Assembly (NCBI GenBank): GCA_963728075.1
Contig: CAVSIP010000008.1
Span: 186,001-250,000, forward strand
Length of the DNA stretch: 64,000 nt
Source of the DNA: CAVSIP01 sp963728075
Lineage (GTDB): Bacteria; Actinomycetota; Actinomycetes; JAFAQI01; DASSKL01
Reading direction: 5' to 3'
The notes beneath the pieces are model-generated. The model was not told the origin of the DNA, did not search any database, and saw only the letters and a program-made list of their open reading frames with translations. The position numbers and the translations under genes are program-made. Shown one piece after another: positions 23,498 to 31,550 of the stretch (its first letter is position 1; each line of letters begins with the position of its first letter).

Positions 23498-24739
23498 TCA
23501 GTGCCCGGAGGCCTGGGCGAGCCCGTCGGTCATCGCCGTGGCCACCGCCTCCGCCGTCAGGGTGACCTGCCACCCGCGGGCGCCCGCGGCGCGCAGCGCC
23601 GTCCCGACGCGCTGTGGGCTGGACGGGTCCGGCGGGTCCCACGCAACCCGGCGCAGTGCGTCGGGCGGGAGCAGGTTCTCGACAGGCATCTGGTGGGCCT
23701 CGGCGATCTCGGCGAGCGACTGGCGGGCGCGGGCGAGTCGCCCGGCGGCCTCGGGATCGCGATCGGCCCAGCGGTTCGCCGGGGGCGGGCCGTCCCCCGC
23801 CGGCAGCGGGCGGGGCAGCGCCTGCTCGCCCAGCCGGGCGCTGTCGTGCAGCGCGGAGGAGAACAGCCGCGCGTACCGGCGCGCACCGCGTCCCTGGTAC
23901 CCGGGGAGCTCGAGCAGCTCGGCGGCGCTGCGAGGCCCCGCGGCCGCCGCCGCGACGAGAGCGGAGTCGGGGATGATGCGTCCCGGCGCGAGGTCCCGCT
24001 CGGCGGCGACCCGGTCACGTGCCTCCCACAGGGCGCGCAGGGCGGCGAGCTGCCGGCGGCTGCGCAGCCGGTGGATACCCGAGGTGCGTCGCCACGGCTC
24101 GGCTCGCGGCTCGGGCGGGGCAGCAGCGAGCACCGCGGCGAACTCCTCGCGGGCCCAGTCCAGCTTGCCCTGGCGGCGCAGCTGCGCCTCCAGCACGTCC
24201 CGCAGCTCGACGAGGACCTCCACGTCCAGGGCGGCGTAGTGCAGCCACGGCTCCGGCAGCGGTCGTCGCGACCAGTCGGCGGCCGCGTGCCCCTTCTCCA
24301 GGACGAGCCCCAGCAGCCGCTCGACGAGCGTGCCGAGGGCCACCCGCTCGTACCCGGCGAGGCGGCCGGCGAGCTCGGTGTCGAACAGGCTGTTCGGACG
24401 CATCCCGAGCTCGGCGAGACATGGCAGGTCCTGCGAGGCGGCGTGCAGCACCCACTCGCAGTCCGCCAGGACGGCGCCGAGCTCCGACAGGTCGGGGCAG
24501 GCGATGGGGTCCACCAGCGCGGTCCCCGCCCCGGTCCGGCGTAGCTGAACCAGGTAGGCACGCGGCCGGTAGCGGTAGCCGGAGGCCCGTTCGGCATCGA
24601 CCGCGACGGGTCCGGTGCCGGCGGCGAAGGCGGCGACGGTTCTCGCAAGAGCCTCGGGAGTCGTCACCACGTCGGGCAAGCCGTCCCGCGGGGACAGCAG
24701 GGGAACGGCCTCGCTGGGCTCGTCCTCCCGCGTGCTCAC
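23498..24739 (-). CDS. rnd: ribonuclease D-like 3'-5' exoribonuclease with HRDC domain
   Basis: A 413-residue DEDDy exonuclease. The metal-binding acids are seen in VAVDAERASGYRY (Exo I), HAASQDLPCL (Exo II) and HYAALDVEVL (Exo III), with the domain spanning about residues 20-200. Two HRDC-like helical modules follow (about 225-300 and 330-400). RNase D enzymes trim 3' ends of tRNA precursors and other stable RNA. The start at 24739 gives MSTREDEPSE. The gene is the usual neighbour of dxs and DUF3000 in actinobacteria; here a two-component system and a protease separate it from DUF3000. Confidence 0.92.
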   Translation of the reverse strand: MSTREDEPSEAVPLLSPRDGLPDVVTTPEALARTVAAFAAGTGPVAVDAERASGYRYRPRAYLVQLRRTGAGTALVDPIACPDLSELGAVLADCEWVLHAASQDLPCLAELGMRPNSLFDTELAGRLAGYERVALGTLVERLLGLVLEKGHAAADWSRRPLPEPWLHYAALDVEVLVELRDVLEAQLRRQGKLDWAREEFAAVLAAAPPEPRAEPWRRTSGIHRLRSRRQLAALRALWEARDRVAAERDLAPGRIIPDSALVAAAAAGPRSAAELLELPGYQGRGARRYARLFSSALHDSARLGEQALPRPLPAGDGPPPANRWADRDPEAAGRLARARQSLAEIAEAHQMPVENLLPPDALRRVAWDPPDPSSPQRVGTALRAAGARGWQVTLTAEAVATAMTDGLAQASGH

Positions 24740-24783
24740 CCGTCCACGTTACGACGGACGGCGCATTCAGCCCTGCGGCACGC

Positions 24784-25458
24784 TCAGCGGATGACGCCGG
24801 CCCGCATGGCGAGGGCGACCATCTCGGCCCGGTCCCCAGTGCCCAGCTTGCGGGCGATGCGAGCCAGATGGCTCTTCACCGTGAGGGCGGACAGGCCCAG
24901 CGTGTCGCCGATCTCCTTGTTCGAGCGACCGTCGGCCACCAGCCGCAGGACCTCGATCTCGCGCCCGGACAGGTCGGAGACGCCGTCACTGGCGGGGCTG
25001 GTCCGCAGCCCGGCGGCGAGCAGCGAGGCGACGGACGGGTCGGCGTACACGCCCCCGTCGAGCACCCGCCGGACGCCGTCGGCGACGACGACGGGAGAGG
25101 CGGACTTGAGCAGGTAGCCCTGCGCGCCGGCCACGAAGGCGGCCCGGACCGAGTACGGGTCGTCGGCGGCGGACAGGACCACGAGGCGCGGCCACCCGGC
25201 CGAACGCAGCTCACCGAGCAGGTCCAGCCCGGACCCGTCCGGGAGCCCGACGTCGAGAACGCACAGGTCACGCGGGCCGCTGACGTTGGCCCGCGCCCGC
25301 GCCTCCGCGCAGGTCGCCGCCTCCACGACGTCGCGTGCACCCATCGCGAGCAACCGGTTCGCCATCGACTCGCGGATCAGCGGGTGGTCGTCGACGACCA
25401 TGGCGGTGAATTCGGGCGAGGGCTGCGGCTCGACCGCACGGTCGGCAAGCGCTGTCAC
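24784..25458 (-). CDS. NarL/FixJ-type response regulator
   Basis: A 224-residue response regulator. The receiver domain has the acidic pair DD23-24, the phospho-acceptor Asp69 in CVLDVGLPDGSG, Ser/Thr in VVLSAADD and Lys in YLLKSAS. The C-terminal LuxR-type helix-turn-helix (about 155-215) reads LSGREIEVLRLVADGRSNKEIGDTL, then LTVKSHLARI. It starts at 25458 and is divergent from the protease-sensor-kinase operon, so its cognate kinase is very probably the histidine kinase at 28720-29757. It should bind DNA when phosphorylated, possibly at the direct repeats in the space between the two operons. Confidence 0.92.
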   Translation of the reverse strand: MTALADRAVEPQPSPEFTAMVVDDHPLIRESMANRLLAMGARDVVEAATCAEARARANVSGPRDLCVLDVGLPDGSGLDLLGELRSAGWPRLVVLSAADDPYSVRAAFVAGAQGYLLKSASPVVVADGVRRVLDGGVYADPSVASLLAAGLRTSPASDGVSDLSGREIEVLRLVADGRSNKEIGDTLGLSALTVKSHLARIARKLGTGDRAEMVALAMRAGVIR

Positions 25459-25515
25459 CGGTCCTCCAAGGGGCTGAGTTCAGGCGCTCTCGCGCCTGCC
25501 GTTCACCGCTCAATC

Positions 25516-25553
25516 GGCCGAACGGGTGCCGATCTGAAGGCCGAATGCCGATC
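25516..25553. repeat. direct repeats in the divergent promoter region
   Basis: GGCCGAACGGGTGCCGATC (25516-25534) and GGCCGAATGCCGATC (25539-25553) share both halves GGCCGAA and TGCCGATC, the first copy having four more bases between them. They lie in the 254-base space between the response regulator and the protease operon, which holds no gene. They could be binding sites for the regulator, but this is not shown. Confidence 0.35.
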
Positions 25554-25712
25554 ACCCGCCTGCGAGAACCGGACAACGGAACCCGGACGGGCACGGAACC
25601 GGCGACGGCGGTGGGCCGATCGGGGGATCGCGGTCGATTCGGCGAAAGTCCGGCGCGCCGCGTGCCGAAGAGCAACGTAGGCGGGGCGAGCCGGTGACGC
25701 GAGGAGACGGAC

Positions 25713-27296
25713 GTGACGACTGCAGGACGACTCAATCGTCGGTGGGCAGCGGCGGTGGCCGTCGCCATGCTCGCCGCGCTACTGCCGCTCGGCCTGTCCG
25801 CCAGCGCGGCCGCCGGTCGCGCACTCGTGACGGCGGTCGTGGGCCTCGTCGGTGACAGGCCGTTGACCGTTCCTGGTGTCGAGCTGGTGACGAACCTCCC
25901 GGGGGTCCACTCGGAGATCGTCCGCGGCACGCCCGCCGCGCTCGCCGACCTCGCCACGCGACCCGGCGTAGCCGGCCTCACCCCGGACCGTCCCGTCCAC
26001 GTCGCCTCCCGCCCAGAGCAGGAACCGACGCCCACCGGAGTACGCGCGCCGGCCACGCTCGGCGCTCCCGCCGGTGACCCGGGCGCGGGGCACGGGGTCA
26101 CGGTCGCGGTCATCGACACGGGTGTGTCCGACACCCCCGCCCTCAACCGGCAGTCGGGGCGCCTCGTCGACGGGGTGGACACCTCGTGGTTGGTGCACGG
26201 GGGTACGCCGGTGGACAGCGAGCCCTACACCGACGGGTACGGGCACGGCACCTACGTCGCGTCCATCCTGGCCGGTGGGCCCGTCGCCTCGGGCGGCCCC
26301 GTGGGCATCGCCCCTGGCGCCACCGTCGACGTCGTGAAGGTGGCGACCGACCAGGGCAGGGCCTCGCTCGCCTCGGTCGTCGCGGGCCTGAACTGGGTCG
26401 CCTCCAACTCCGAGGACATCCAGATCGCGAACCTGTCGTTGAGCGTCGACCCGCCGGTCGGCGGGGTCTACGGTGCCGACCCGCTCAACATCGCCGTCGA
26501 GGCCGTCCGGGACGCCGGCGTGCTCGTCGTCGCCGCGTCCGGAAACACCGCGGGCGTGGTCAGTGACCCGGGCTTCGACCCGCGCGCCCTCACCGTCGGT
26601 GCCGCTGACACGACCGGTTCCGTACCGGAGGTCGCGAGCTTCTCCGGGAGCGGCACCGTGTACGACGACGGCAACGGCGACCCGGTCACCAAGCCGGACG
26701 TCGTCGCGGCCGGCGTCCACCTGCTCGGGCTCGTGCCCGCCGACTCGTTCGTCGCCCGGCAGAACCGCAAGGCGACCTCACCGGTGGACGGCACCACCGA
26801 CCTCATCCCCGGATCCGGCACCAGCGGCGCGACCGCACTGGTCGCCGGCCTCGCGGCCGTCGTCGCCGCCGACCACTCCGGCGCCTCGGCGGCCCAGCTG
26901 AAGGCCACCGTCCGCGACGCTGCACACCCCGAGGCAGTCAGTGGCCAGGGTGCAGGTGAGGGTCTCGTCGACGCGGTGCCTGCCGGTCTCTCGGACGGCG
27001 CGAACACCGGGGAGGGCGATTTCACACCGACCTCCGAGCAGTGGCAGGAGACGGCCAGCCTGTGGCCGGACGAGTTCTGGGCCGACGACCTCTGGACGAC
27101 GGACACGCGCTCGTGGTCCACGCGGTCGTGGTCGACGCGGTCGTGGTCGACGCGGTCGTGGTCGACGCGGTCGTGGTCGACGCGGTCGTGGTCCACGCGG
27201 TCGTGGTCCACGCGGTCGTGGTCCACGCGCTCGTGGTCCACGCGGTCGTGGTCGACGCGGTCCTGGTCGGTGCAGGGATGGGGTGACGCTGAGTGA
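25713..27296 (+). CDS. secreted S8 subtilisin-like serine protease with an RSWST repeat tail
   Basis: A 527-residue subtilase. A signal peptide (about residues 1-35, AAVAVAMLAALLPLGLSASAAAG) is followed by a prodomain-like region. The triad is complete: Asp in VIDTGV (about 136), His in GYGHGTYVAS (about 177) and Ser in SGTSGATALV (about 371), with the oxyanion Asn in ASGNTAG. After the catalytic domain comes a Trp-rich linker (WQETASLWPDEFWADDLW) and 11 tandem RSWST units. GTG 25713 starts a normal signal sequence. The stop overlaps the next gene as GTGA. Coupling to a sensor and kinase suggests its activity or product is part of that signalling circuit, which is inference. Confidence 0.92.
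   Translation: MTTAGRLNRRWAAAVAVAMLAALLPLGLSASAAAGRALVTAVVGLVGDRPLTVPGVELVTNLPGVHSEIVRGTPAALADLATRPGVAGLTPDRPVHVASRPEQEPTPTGVRAPATLGAPAGDPGAGHGVTVAVIDTGVSDTPALNRQSGRLVDGVDTSWLVHGGTPVDSEPYTDGYGHGTYVASILAGGPVASGGPVGIAPGATVDVVKVATDQGRASLASVVAGLNWVASNSEDIQIANLSLSVDPPVGGVYGADPLNIAVEAVRDAGVLVVAASGNTAGVVSDPGFDPRALTVGAADTTGSVPEVASFSGSGTVYDDGNGDPVTKPDVVAAGVHLLGLVPADSFVARQNRKATSPVDGTTDLIPGSGTSGATALVAGLAAVVAADHSGASAAQLKATVRDAAHPEAVSGQGAGEGLVDAVPAGLSDGANTGEGDFTPTSEQWQETASLWPDEFWADDLWTTDTRSWSTRSWSTRSWSTRSWSTRSWSTRSWSTRSWSTRSWSTRSWSTRSWSTRSWSVQGWGDAE
27108..27272 (+). repeat. 11-copy 15-bp tandem repeat coding (RSWST)n
   Basis: The unit is 15 bases (CGG TCG TGG TCG/TCC ACG) and each codes RSWST; ten units end in ST and the last in SV. 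The first and ninth units use CGC for Arg, the rest CGG. The Ser-4 codon is TCG in some units and TCC in others, in blocks, which suggests block duplication by slippage or unequal crossover. The array ends the protease, just before VQGWGDAE. Confidence 0.95.
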
Positions 27297-28723
27297 CGCG
27301 TCTCCGTCGGGTCCGGCTCGCCGCGCTCGGCGCGCTCCTCGGCTCGGCCGCGTGCCTGCCGTTCGCCGGGGGTACGGCCCGGGACTGGTGGCTGCCCATC
27401 GCCTTCGGCGCGGTGGTGGCGGTCACCGAGCTCGCAGCGGTGCACGTCTCCTTCGCCCGCCAGCGATGGACGTTCACCATGACGGAGGGTGTGGTCGGCG
27501 GCGCGCTGCTGCTGCACGGCGGCGCGTGGATCGTGCCCAGCGTGCTCATCGGGGTCGCGATCTCGCAGGCCGTCCGGCGCCAGCCGGTCGTGAAGGTGCA
27601 GTACAACGTCGCCCAGATCACCGCGTCGGCCGCGCTCGCCGCCGTCGTCGCGCACCAGGGCGGTGGCGGGCTCGTCGCCGTCGTGGGCGCCATGGTCGTC
27701 TACTGGGCTGCGAACCAGGTGCTGTCCGCCGTACCGCTGTCCGTCATGACCGGGGGGTCGCTGCTGCGGCTCGCCACCGAGTCGCTGTCGCTGCACGCCA
27801 TCCACGCCTCCGCGAGCATCAGCCTCGGCCTGCTCGGTGCCTGGCTGGGCGCCAACGAGCCGGTGGGACTGCTCGGGCTGGTCGCGCCGCTGTCGCTGCT
27901 GTGGCTGTCCTACGACGAGCAGACCGCCCGTACGGCCGAGGCGCGGCTGTTCGAGGAGCTGGCCCGCGGCCACGAGGAGATCGGCGTGCCGTCGACCGAC
28001 GTCTCGGCGCAGGTCGTCCTCACGGCGGCCGCACGCCTGTTCGGTGGCGCCGACGTGGAGATGGTGCTGGTCGCCTCCGACGGCCCGGTGGTGTACGCCG
28101 GCGACGAGCACGGGGTGCGCCGTCGCCGCGCCGAGCCGACCGCCTTCGACTCGCCGTGGGTGCTGCGCGCGCTGGGCGCTCGCGGCGTGGCGACCGGCGT
28201 CGACGACGGGCGGCCGTACGCTTCCGCTGTGCTGGGTCCGGTGGAGTCTCCGCTGGCGGTCCTCGTCGCCTGCCGGCCCGCCGGTGCCCCGCCGTTCGGA
28301 CGCCGCGAGGTCATGCTCGCCGAGGTGCTGGCCCAGCAGGCCGAGTCGTGGCTGTCCGTCGCCGAGCTGACCCGCAGCCGCGACCAGGCCGTGGCACGTG
28401 CGGACGCGGCAGAGACCGCGGCGCGGAGCCTCGGCGACCTCGGCGCCCAGTCGGCGCCCGCCCTGATGGCCTTGCAGGAGTCCGCCGACCGGCTGGCCCG
28501 GCTCGCCGCCTCGCCCGGTGGCCCCGACCCGCTCGGTGACATCGTGGGCGAGCTGCACTCCGTCGAACGTGCGGTCGCATCGCTGCTCGGCGCCATCGCC
28601 CTGGCCGCCGAGCCCGGGCTGGCCGTCGACAGCGTGTCGCTCGACCCCCCTGCCGTCGACCCGGCGCACGAGTGGACGACCACCGGCACGCTGTCCGACC
28701 ATCCGCTGGGGCATCCCCGGTGA
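27293..28723 (+). CDS. membrane sensor with GAF-like domain and coiled coil, lacking a kinase domain
   Basis: A 476-residue protein in three parts. Residues 1-205 contain about six membrane helices (LAALGALLGSAACLPF, WLPIAFGAVVAVTELAAV and others) and resemble MASE-type sensing regions. Residues about 225-365 look like a GAF domain (VVLTAAARLFGGADVEMVLV...GPVVYAGDEHG). Residues about 365-460 are a charged coiled coil. There is no H-box, no HATPase and no GGDEF. Its GTG at 27293 overlaps the protease stop and its stop overlaps the kinase start, so the three are coupled. It could be the input half of a split sensor kinase. Confidence 0.7.
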   Translation: MTRLRRVRLAALGALLGSAACLPFAGGTARDWWLPIAFGAVVAVTELAAVHVSFARQRWTFTMTEGVVGGALLLHGGAWIVPSVLIGVAISQAVRRQPVVKVQYNVAQITASAALAAVVAHQGGGGLVAVVGAMVVYWAANQVLSAVPLSVMTGGSLLRLATESLSLHAIHASASISLGLLGAWLGANEPVGLLGLVAPLSLLWLSYDEQTARTAEARLFEELARGHEEIGVPSTDVSAQVVLTAAARLFGGADVEMVLVASDGPVVYAGDEHGVRRRRAEPTAFDSPWVLRALGARGVATGVDDGRPYASAVLGPVESPLAVLVACRPAGAPPFGRREVMLAEVLAQQAESWLSVAELTRSRDQAVARADAAETAARSLGDLGAQSAPALMALQESADRLARLAASPGGPDPLGDIVGELHSVERAVASLLGAIALAAEPGLAVDSVSLDPPAVDPAHEWTTTGTLSDHPLGHPR

Positions 28724-29757
28724 GAAGCCTGCGCAGCGCGGCCACCCGGCTGCCGCTGCGCGTGCTGTGGGGGCTCGCCGGCGCGGGTGCCGGCCTGATC
28801 CTCGCCGTGGCGGTGACCGCGAGCACGGTCGTCGCCGGTTCGGTCGTCGGGCTGGCGGTGGGCCTGGTCTGTGCCGTCGGTGCCGGCCTGGGTGCGGCGC
28901 TGGGCGGGCGGATGGTGGCCCAGGCGATTCGCGCGCTGCGTGTCGGTGGGGAGCACGACACCCTGGCCACGGGGCTCGCCGGCGCAGAGCTGGCCGAGGC
29001 CGCCCGGATGGTGCAGGCGCTACGGCTGCGGGCGCAGGTCGCCGACGAGCTCTCCGAGCAGCATCGACGCAGCGCCGAGACCGCCAGCGCCGGCATGTTC
29101 GAGCTGCTGTCCGGCCTGGTGCAGGCGGAGGAGGGCGCCCGCGGCCAGCTGGCCGCCGAGCTGCACGACACCGCCGCGCAGTCGCTCATGCTGGCTCGCT
29201 CGCTGCTGGCCTCCGGCGAGCCCGCCGATGTGGAGCGGGCGGGCGACCTGGTCGCCGAGGCGGAGGATCAGGTCCGCGCCGTCATGGCCCGCACCCGTCC
29301 GCCTGCCCTGCGTGACGGCGACCTGGCCCGCGCGCTGACGAGCCTGCGGGACGACCTCGAGGTCCGGTACGGGCTGCGGGTCGCGATCGAGTGGCCGGAC
29401 GAGCCGCACCCCCTGCCGCTCGTGACGGCGGTCACGGTCTACCGGTTCTTCCAGGAGTCGCTGCTCAACGTCGTCAAGCACGCCGACGTCGACACCGCCC
29501 GGCTGTGCCTTGAGGTGACCGAGGCGACGGTGACCGCGACGGTGGTCGACGAGGGGCCCGGCTTCGACCCCCAGGCGGTGCGGCCCGACCGTGGCCGTCA
29601 CGTCGGTCTCGGGCTGCTCCGGGAGCGGGCTCGCCTGGCGGGCGGCACCCTGGAGGTCGTCTCCGCCCCCGGCCGGGGGACGACCGTGGTGCTGGAGCTG
29701 CCGCGTGCCGGCCTGCCGGCGCGGGCACTGATCCCGCGGGCGCGGACGAGCGTCTGA
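28720..29757 (+). CDS. HisKA_3-type sensor histidine kinase
   Basis: A 345-residue kinase of the NarX/DesK group. Two N-terminal membrane helices (VLWGLAGAGAGLILAVAVTAS and VVGLAVGLVCAVGAGLGAAL) are followed by a coiled coil and the dimerisation motif AAELHDTAAQSLMLARSLL, whose His is about residue 148. The HATPase_c domain has the N-box FFQESLLNVVKHA, the G1 box VVDEGPGFD and the G2 box RGRHVGLGLLRERARLAGG. It has almost no sensory domain, which fits signal input from the neighbouring membrane/GAF protein. The start overlaps that gene (GTGA). The probable target is the divergent NarL-type regulator. Confidence 0.92.
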   Translation: MRSLRSAATRLPLRVLWGLAGAGAGLILAVAVTASTVVAGSVVGLAVGLVCAVGAGLGAALGGRMVAQAIRALRVGGEHDTLATGLAGAELAEAARMVQALRLRAQVADELSEQHRRSAETASAGMFELLSGLVQAEEGARGQLAAELHDTAAQSLMLARSLLASGEPADVERAGDLVAEAEDQVRAVMARTRPPALRDGDLARALTSLRDDLEVRYGLRVAIEWPDEPHPLPLVTAVTVYRFFQESLLNVVKHADVDTARLCLEVTEATVTATVVDEGPGFDPQAVRPDRGRHVGLGLLRERARLAGGTLEVVSAPGRGTTVVLELPRAGLPARALIPRARTSV

Positions 29758-29760
29758 GCC

Positions 29761-30345
29761 TCAGCGCGACCGGCGCTGCGCGCGGCGGGGCAGCGGGGTG
29801 ACCCCGGGGCTCGACGGGGGCAGCCCGGCGGCCATGCACATCAGCTCGGCGAAGGCGACGAGGTGCGGCTGCAGCGGCCCGATGGGCGTCCAGGACGCGC
29901 GCACCTCGACCTCGGCCACCTCCGGGTGCCCGGCCAGTGCACCGAACCGCTCGGACGCGACCCGGGTCACGGTGCCACCGGCGTTCACGTGGTCGGCGCC
30001 GGCACTCTCCAGCGCGTCCACGAGCCAGCTCCAGCCCACCGCCGTGAGCAACGGGTCGGCGGCCATCTCCCGGTCCACCCGGGCACGCAGGTAGCCGACC
30101 ATCCGCAGGTCCCCGGCCCACGCCTCGGGCTCGTCCGGGTCGTGCAGGACGATGAGGCGCCCGGTGGCGAGCTCCTCGTCCTGCACGGTCACGTCAGCGT
30201 GCAGGGCGACCGCATAGGGCGCCAGCCGCTGCGGCGCCGGACCCTCCGTGACCGAGACCTCCGCGCGCAGCGGGGTCTTCGCCAGCCCGGCGACAGCTCG
30301 AGCGAACCGCTCGGGCAGCGGCGGCGGGGTGAGGGCGGCGCCCAT
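29761..30345 (-). CDS. DUF3000 protein
   Basis: A 194-residue protein with LPERFARAVAGLAKTPLRAEVSV at the N-terminus and RLIVLHDPDEPEAWAGDLRMV (read here as two blocks) in the middle, both typical of DUF3000 of Actinobacteria. It is predicted to be soluble with mixed alpha/beta content; the family has no assigned function. The C-terminal tail RRAQRRSR is basic. The ATG at 30345 gives MGAALTPPPLPERF, a usual family start. It is convergent with the kinase gene (gap three bases) and divergent from the EamA gene (64 bases). Confidence 0.88.
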   Translation of the reverse strand: MGAALTPPPLPERFARAVAGLAKTPLRAEVSVTEGPAPQRLAPYAVALHADVTVQDEELATGRLIVLHDPDEPEAWAGDLRMVGYLRARVDREMAADPLLTAVGWSWLVDALESAGADHVNAGGTVTRVASERFGALAGHPEVAEVEVRASWTPIGPLQPHLVAFAELMCMAAGLPPSSPGVTPLPRRAQRRSR

Positions 30346-30395
30346 GGCCTCAGGGTAGGCGCCCGTCGCCCGGGAGACAGGCGCGGCGCGCCGCG

Positions 30396-30401
30396 TACGC
30401 T
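30396..30401 (+). promoter_or_regulatory. candidate -10 element of a leaderless promoter for the EamA gene
   Basis: TACGCT ends eight bases before the GTG at 30410 with only GCCCGCCC between them. It lies in the 64-base divergent space shared with DUF3000. Confidence 0.35.
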
Positions 30402-30409
30402 GCCCGCCC

Positions 30410-31249
30410 GTGACCGCGCTGCTGGCCCTCCTGTCGAGCGCGGTCTGGGGTGTGGCCGACTTCCTGGGCGGCACCGCATCGCGCCGGCACCCGGTTCTCG
30501 TCGTCGTCGGCCTGTCGCAGACCGTCGGCTTCGTGGTCCTGCTGGTGGTCGCCGCGGTCGCCGGGTCGTACGGCGCGGACCCGGCGTACGTGCCCTGGGC
30601 ACTCGGCGCGGGAGTGAGCGGGCTGGTGGGCGTGCTCGCGTTCTACCGGGCTCTCGCCGTCGGCACGATGGGTGTCGTGGCCCCGCTCGCCGGAGTGGGG
30701 CTGGCCATCCCGGTGCTCGCCGGGCTGGCCACGGGAGAGGCACCGACCGCGCTGCAGCTCGGTGGGCTGGCGGTGTGTGGCGTGGGTGTGGTGCTCTCCG
30801 GCGGTCCCGAGGTCCGCTCCGGCGTGGGGGGAGTCCGCCCGGTCGCGCTGGCGCTGGTCGCGGCCGCCGGGTTCGGCCTCGTCGTCGTGCTCATCGCGAA
30901 GGGCAGCCGCCACGACGTGGTGATGACGTTGCTGCTGGCGCGTGCGGTCACCGCCGCCGTGCTGGCGGTCGCGCTCGTCGCCGGACGGCGGCTGCCCCGC
31001 GGACCCGCCGACCTCGCCCTGATCGCTGCCATCGGGCTCGCCGATCTCGCCGCCAACGCCTCGTACGCGGTCGCGGTACGCAGCGGCCTGCTCTCCGTGG
31101 TGGCGGTGCTGTCCTCGCTCTACCCCGCGGTCACCGTCGTCCTGGCACGATGGGTGCACCGTGAGCGGCTGCGTCGCGTCCAGGTGCTCGGCGTCGTGAC
31201 CGTGCTGACCGGGGTGGCGCTCATCGGGGCCGGCGGGGGAGCGGGCTGA
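30410..31249 (+). CDS. EamA/DMT-superfamily transporter
   Basis: A 279-residue protein of ten predicted helices arranged as two EamA repeats (about residues 1-135 and 145-275). The N-terminal LLSSAVWGVADFLGGTASRR and the C-terminal SVVAVLSSLYPAVTVVLARW motif with HRERLRRVQVLGVVTVLTG are characteristic of drug/metabolite exporters. The direction is probably export of a small metabolite; the substrate is unknown. No Shine-Dalgarno is seen before the GTG at 30410, and a TANNNT hexamer lies eight bases upstream. It ends 18 bases from the convergent zinc-knuckle gene. Confidence 0.88.
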   Translation: MTALLALLSSAVWGVADFLGGTASRRHPVLVVVGLSQTVGFVVLLVVAAVAGSYGADPAYVPWALGAGVSGLVGVLAFYRALAVGTMGVVAPLAGVGLAIPVLAGLATGEAPTALQLGGLAVCGVGVVLSGGPEVRSGVGGVRPVALALVAAAGFGLVVVLIAKGSRHDVVMTLLLARAVTAAVLAVALVAGRRLPRGPADLALIAAIGLADLAANASYAVAVRSGLLSVVAVLSSLYPAVTVVLARWVHRERLRRVQVLGVVTVLTGVALIGAGGGAG

Positions 31250-31267
31250 GCCCGGCGGACGACCAGG

Positions 31268-31471
31268 TCAGGCTGCGTGCGACCGGCGGCCGACGGGCGT
31301 CGGCTCGGTCGGGATGACCGCCACGAGGAAGGCGTATCCGCAGACCGTGCAGATCCGCTCGGGGCAGTCGTCGTGCCCGTCGACGCACGGCGGGGTCTCG
31401 AAGAGGCGCTCGTCGCGGCACTCCCCGCACCAGTGGTTCTCCAACAGCTGGTCGGACTGCTGCTGCGTCAT
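31268..31471 (-). CDS. small zinc-ribbon-like protein
   Basis: A 67-residue protein starting MTQQQSDQLLENHWCGECRDERLFE. Cysteines occur as CGEC (15-18), a single Cys with His (CVDGHDDC, 29-36) and CTVCG (about 42-46), so one or two zinc sites are plausible. The C-terminal YAFLVAVIPTEPTPVG is neutral. I do not recognise a named family; the arrangement suggests a zinc-binding adaptor. It is divergent from hemE with 79 bases between the starts, so both may share regulation with the haem genes. The ATG at 31471 is the first start before the first knuckle. Confidence 0.7.
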   Translation of the reverse strand: MTQQQSDQLLENHWCGECRDERLFETPPCVDGHDDCPERICTVCGYAFLVAVIPTEPTPVGRRSHAA

Positions 31472-31550
31472 GTCGTCACGGTGGCACGCACCTACGACAG
31501 TTCCGGCCATCTCCGGCGGCGTGTCGCGCCGTGCGTGAAAGCATCGGGGC

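Noticed and set aside
27108..27272. Possible CRISPR-like repeat array
   Set aside because: Units are contiguous 15-mers without spacers and are in frame with a protein, so this is a coding tandem repeat.
27022..27693. Open frames in the antisense and other frames of the RSWST repeat array
   Set aside because: Any frame of a 15-base repeat without stops stays open; only the plus-strand frame continues the subtilase with signal peptide and triad.
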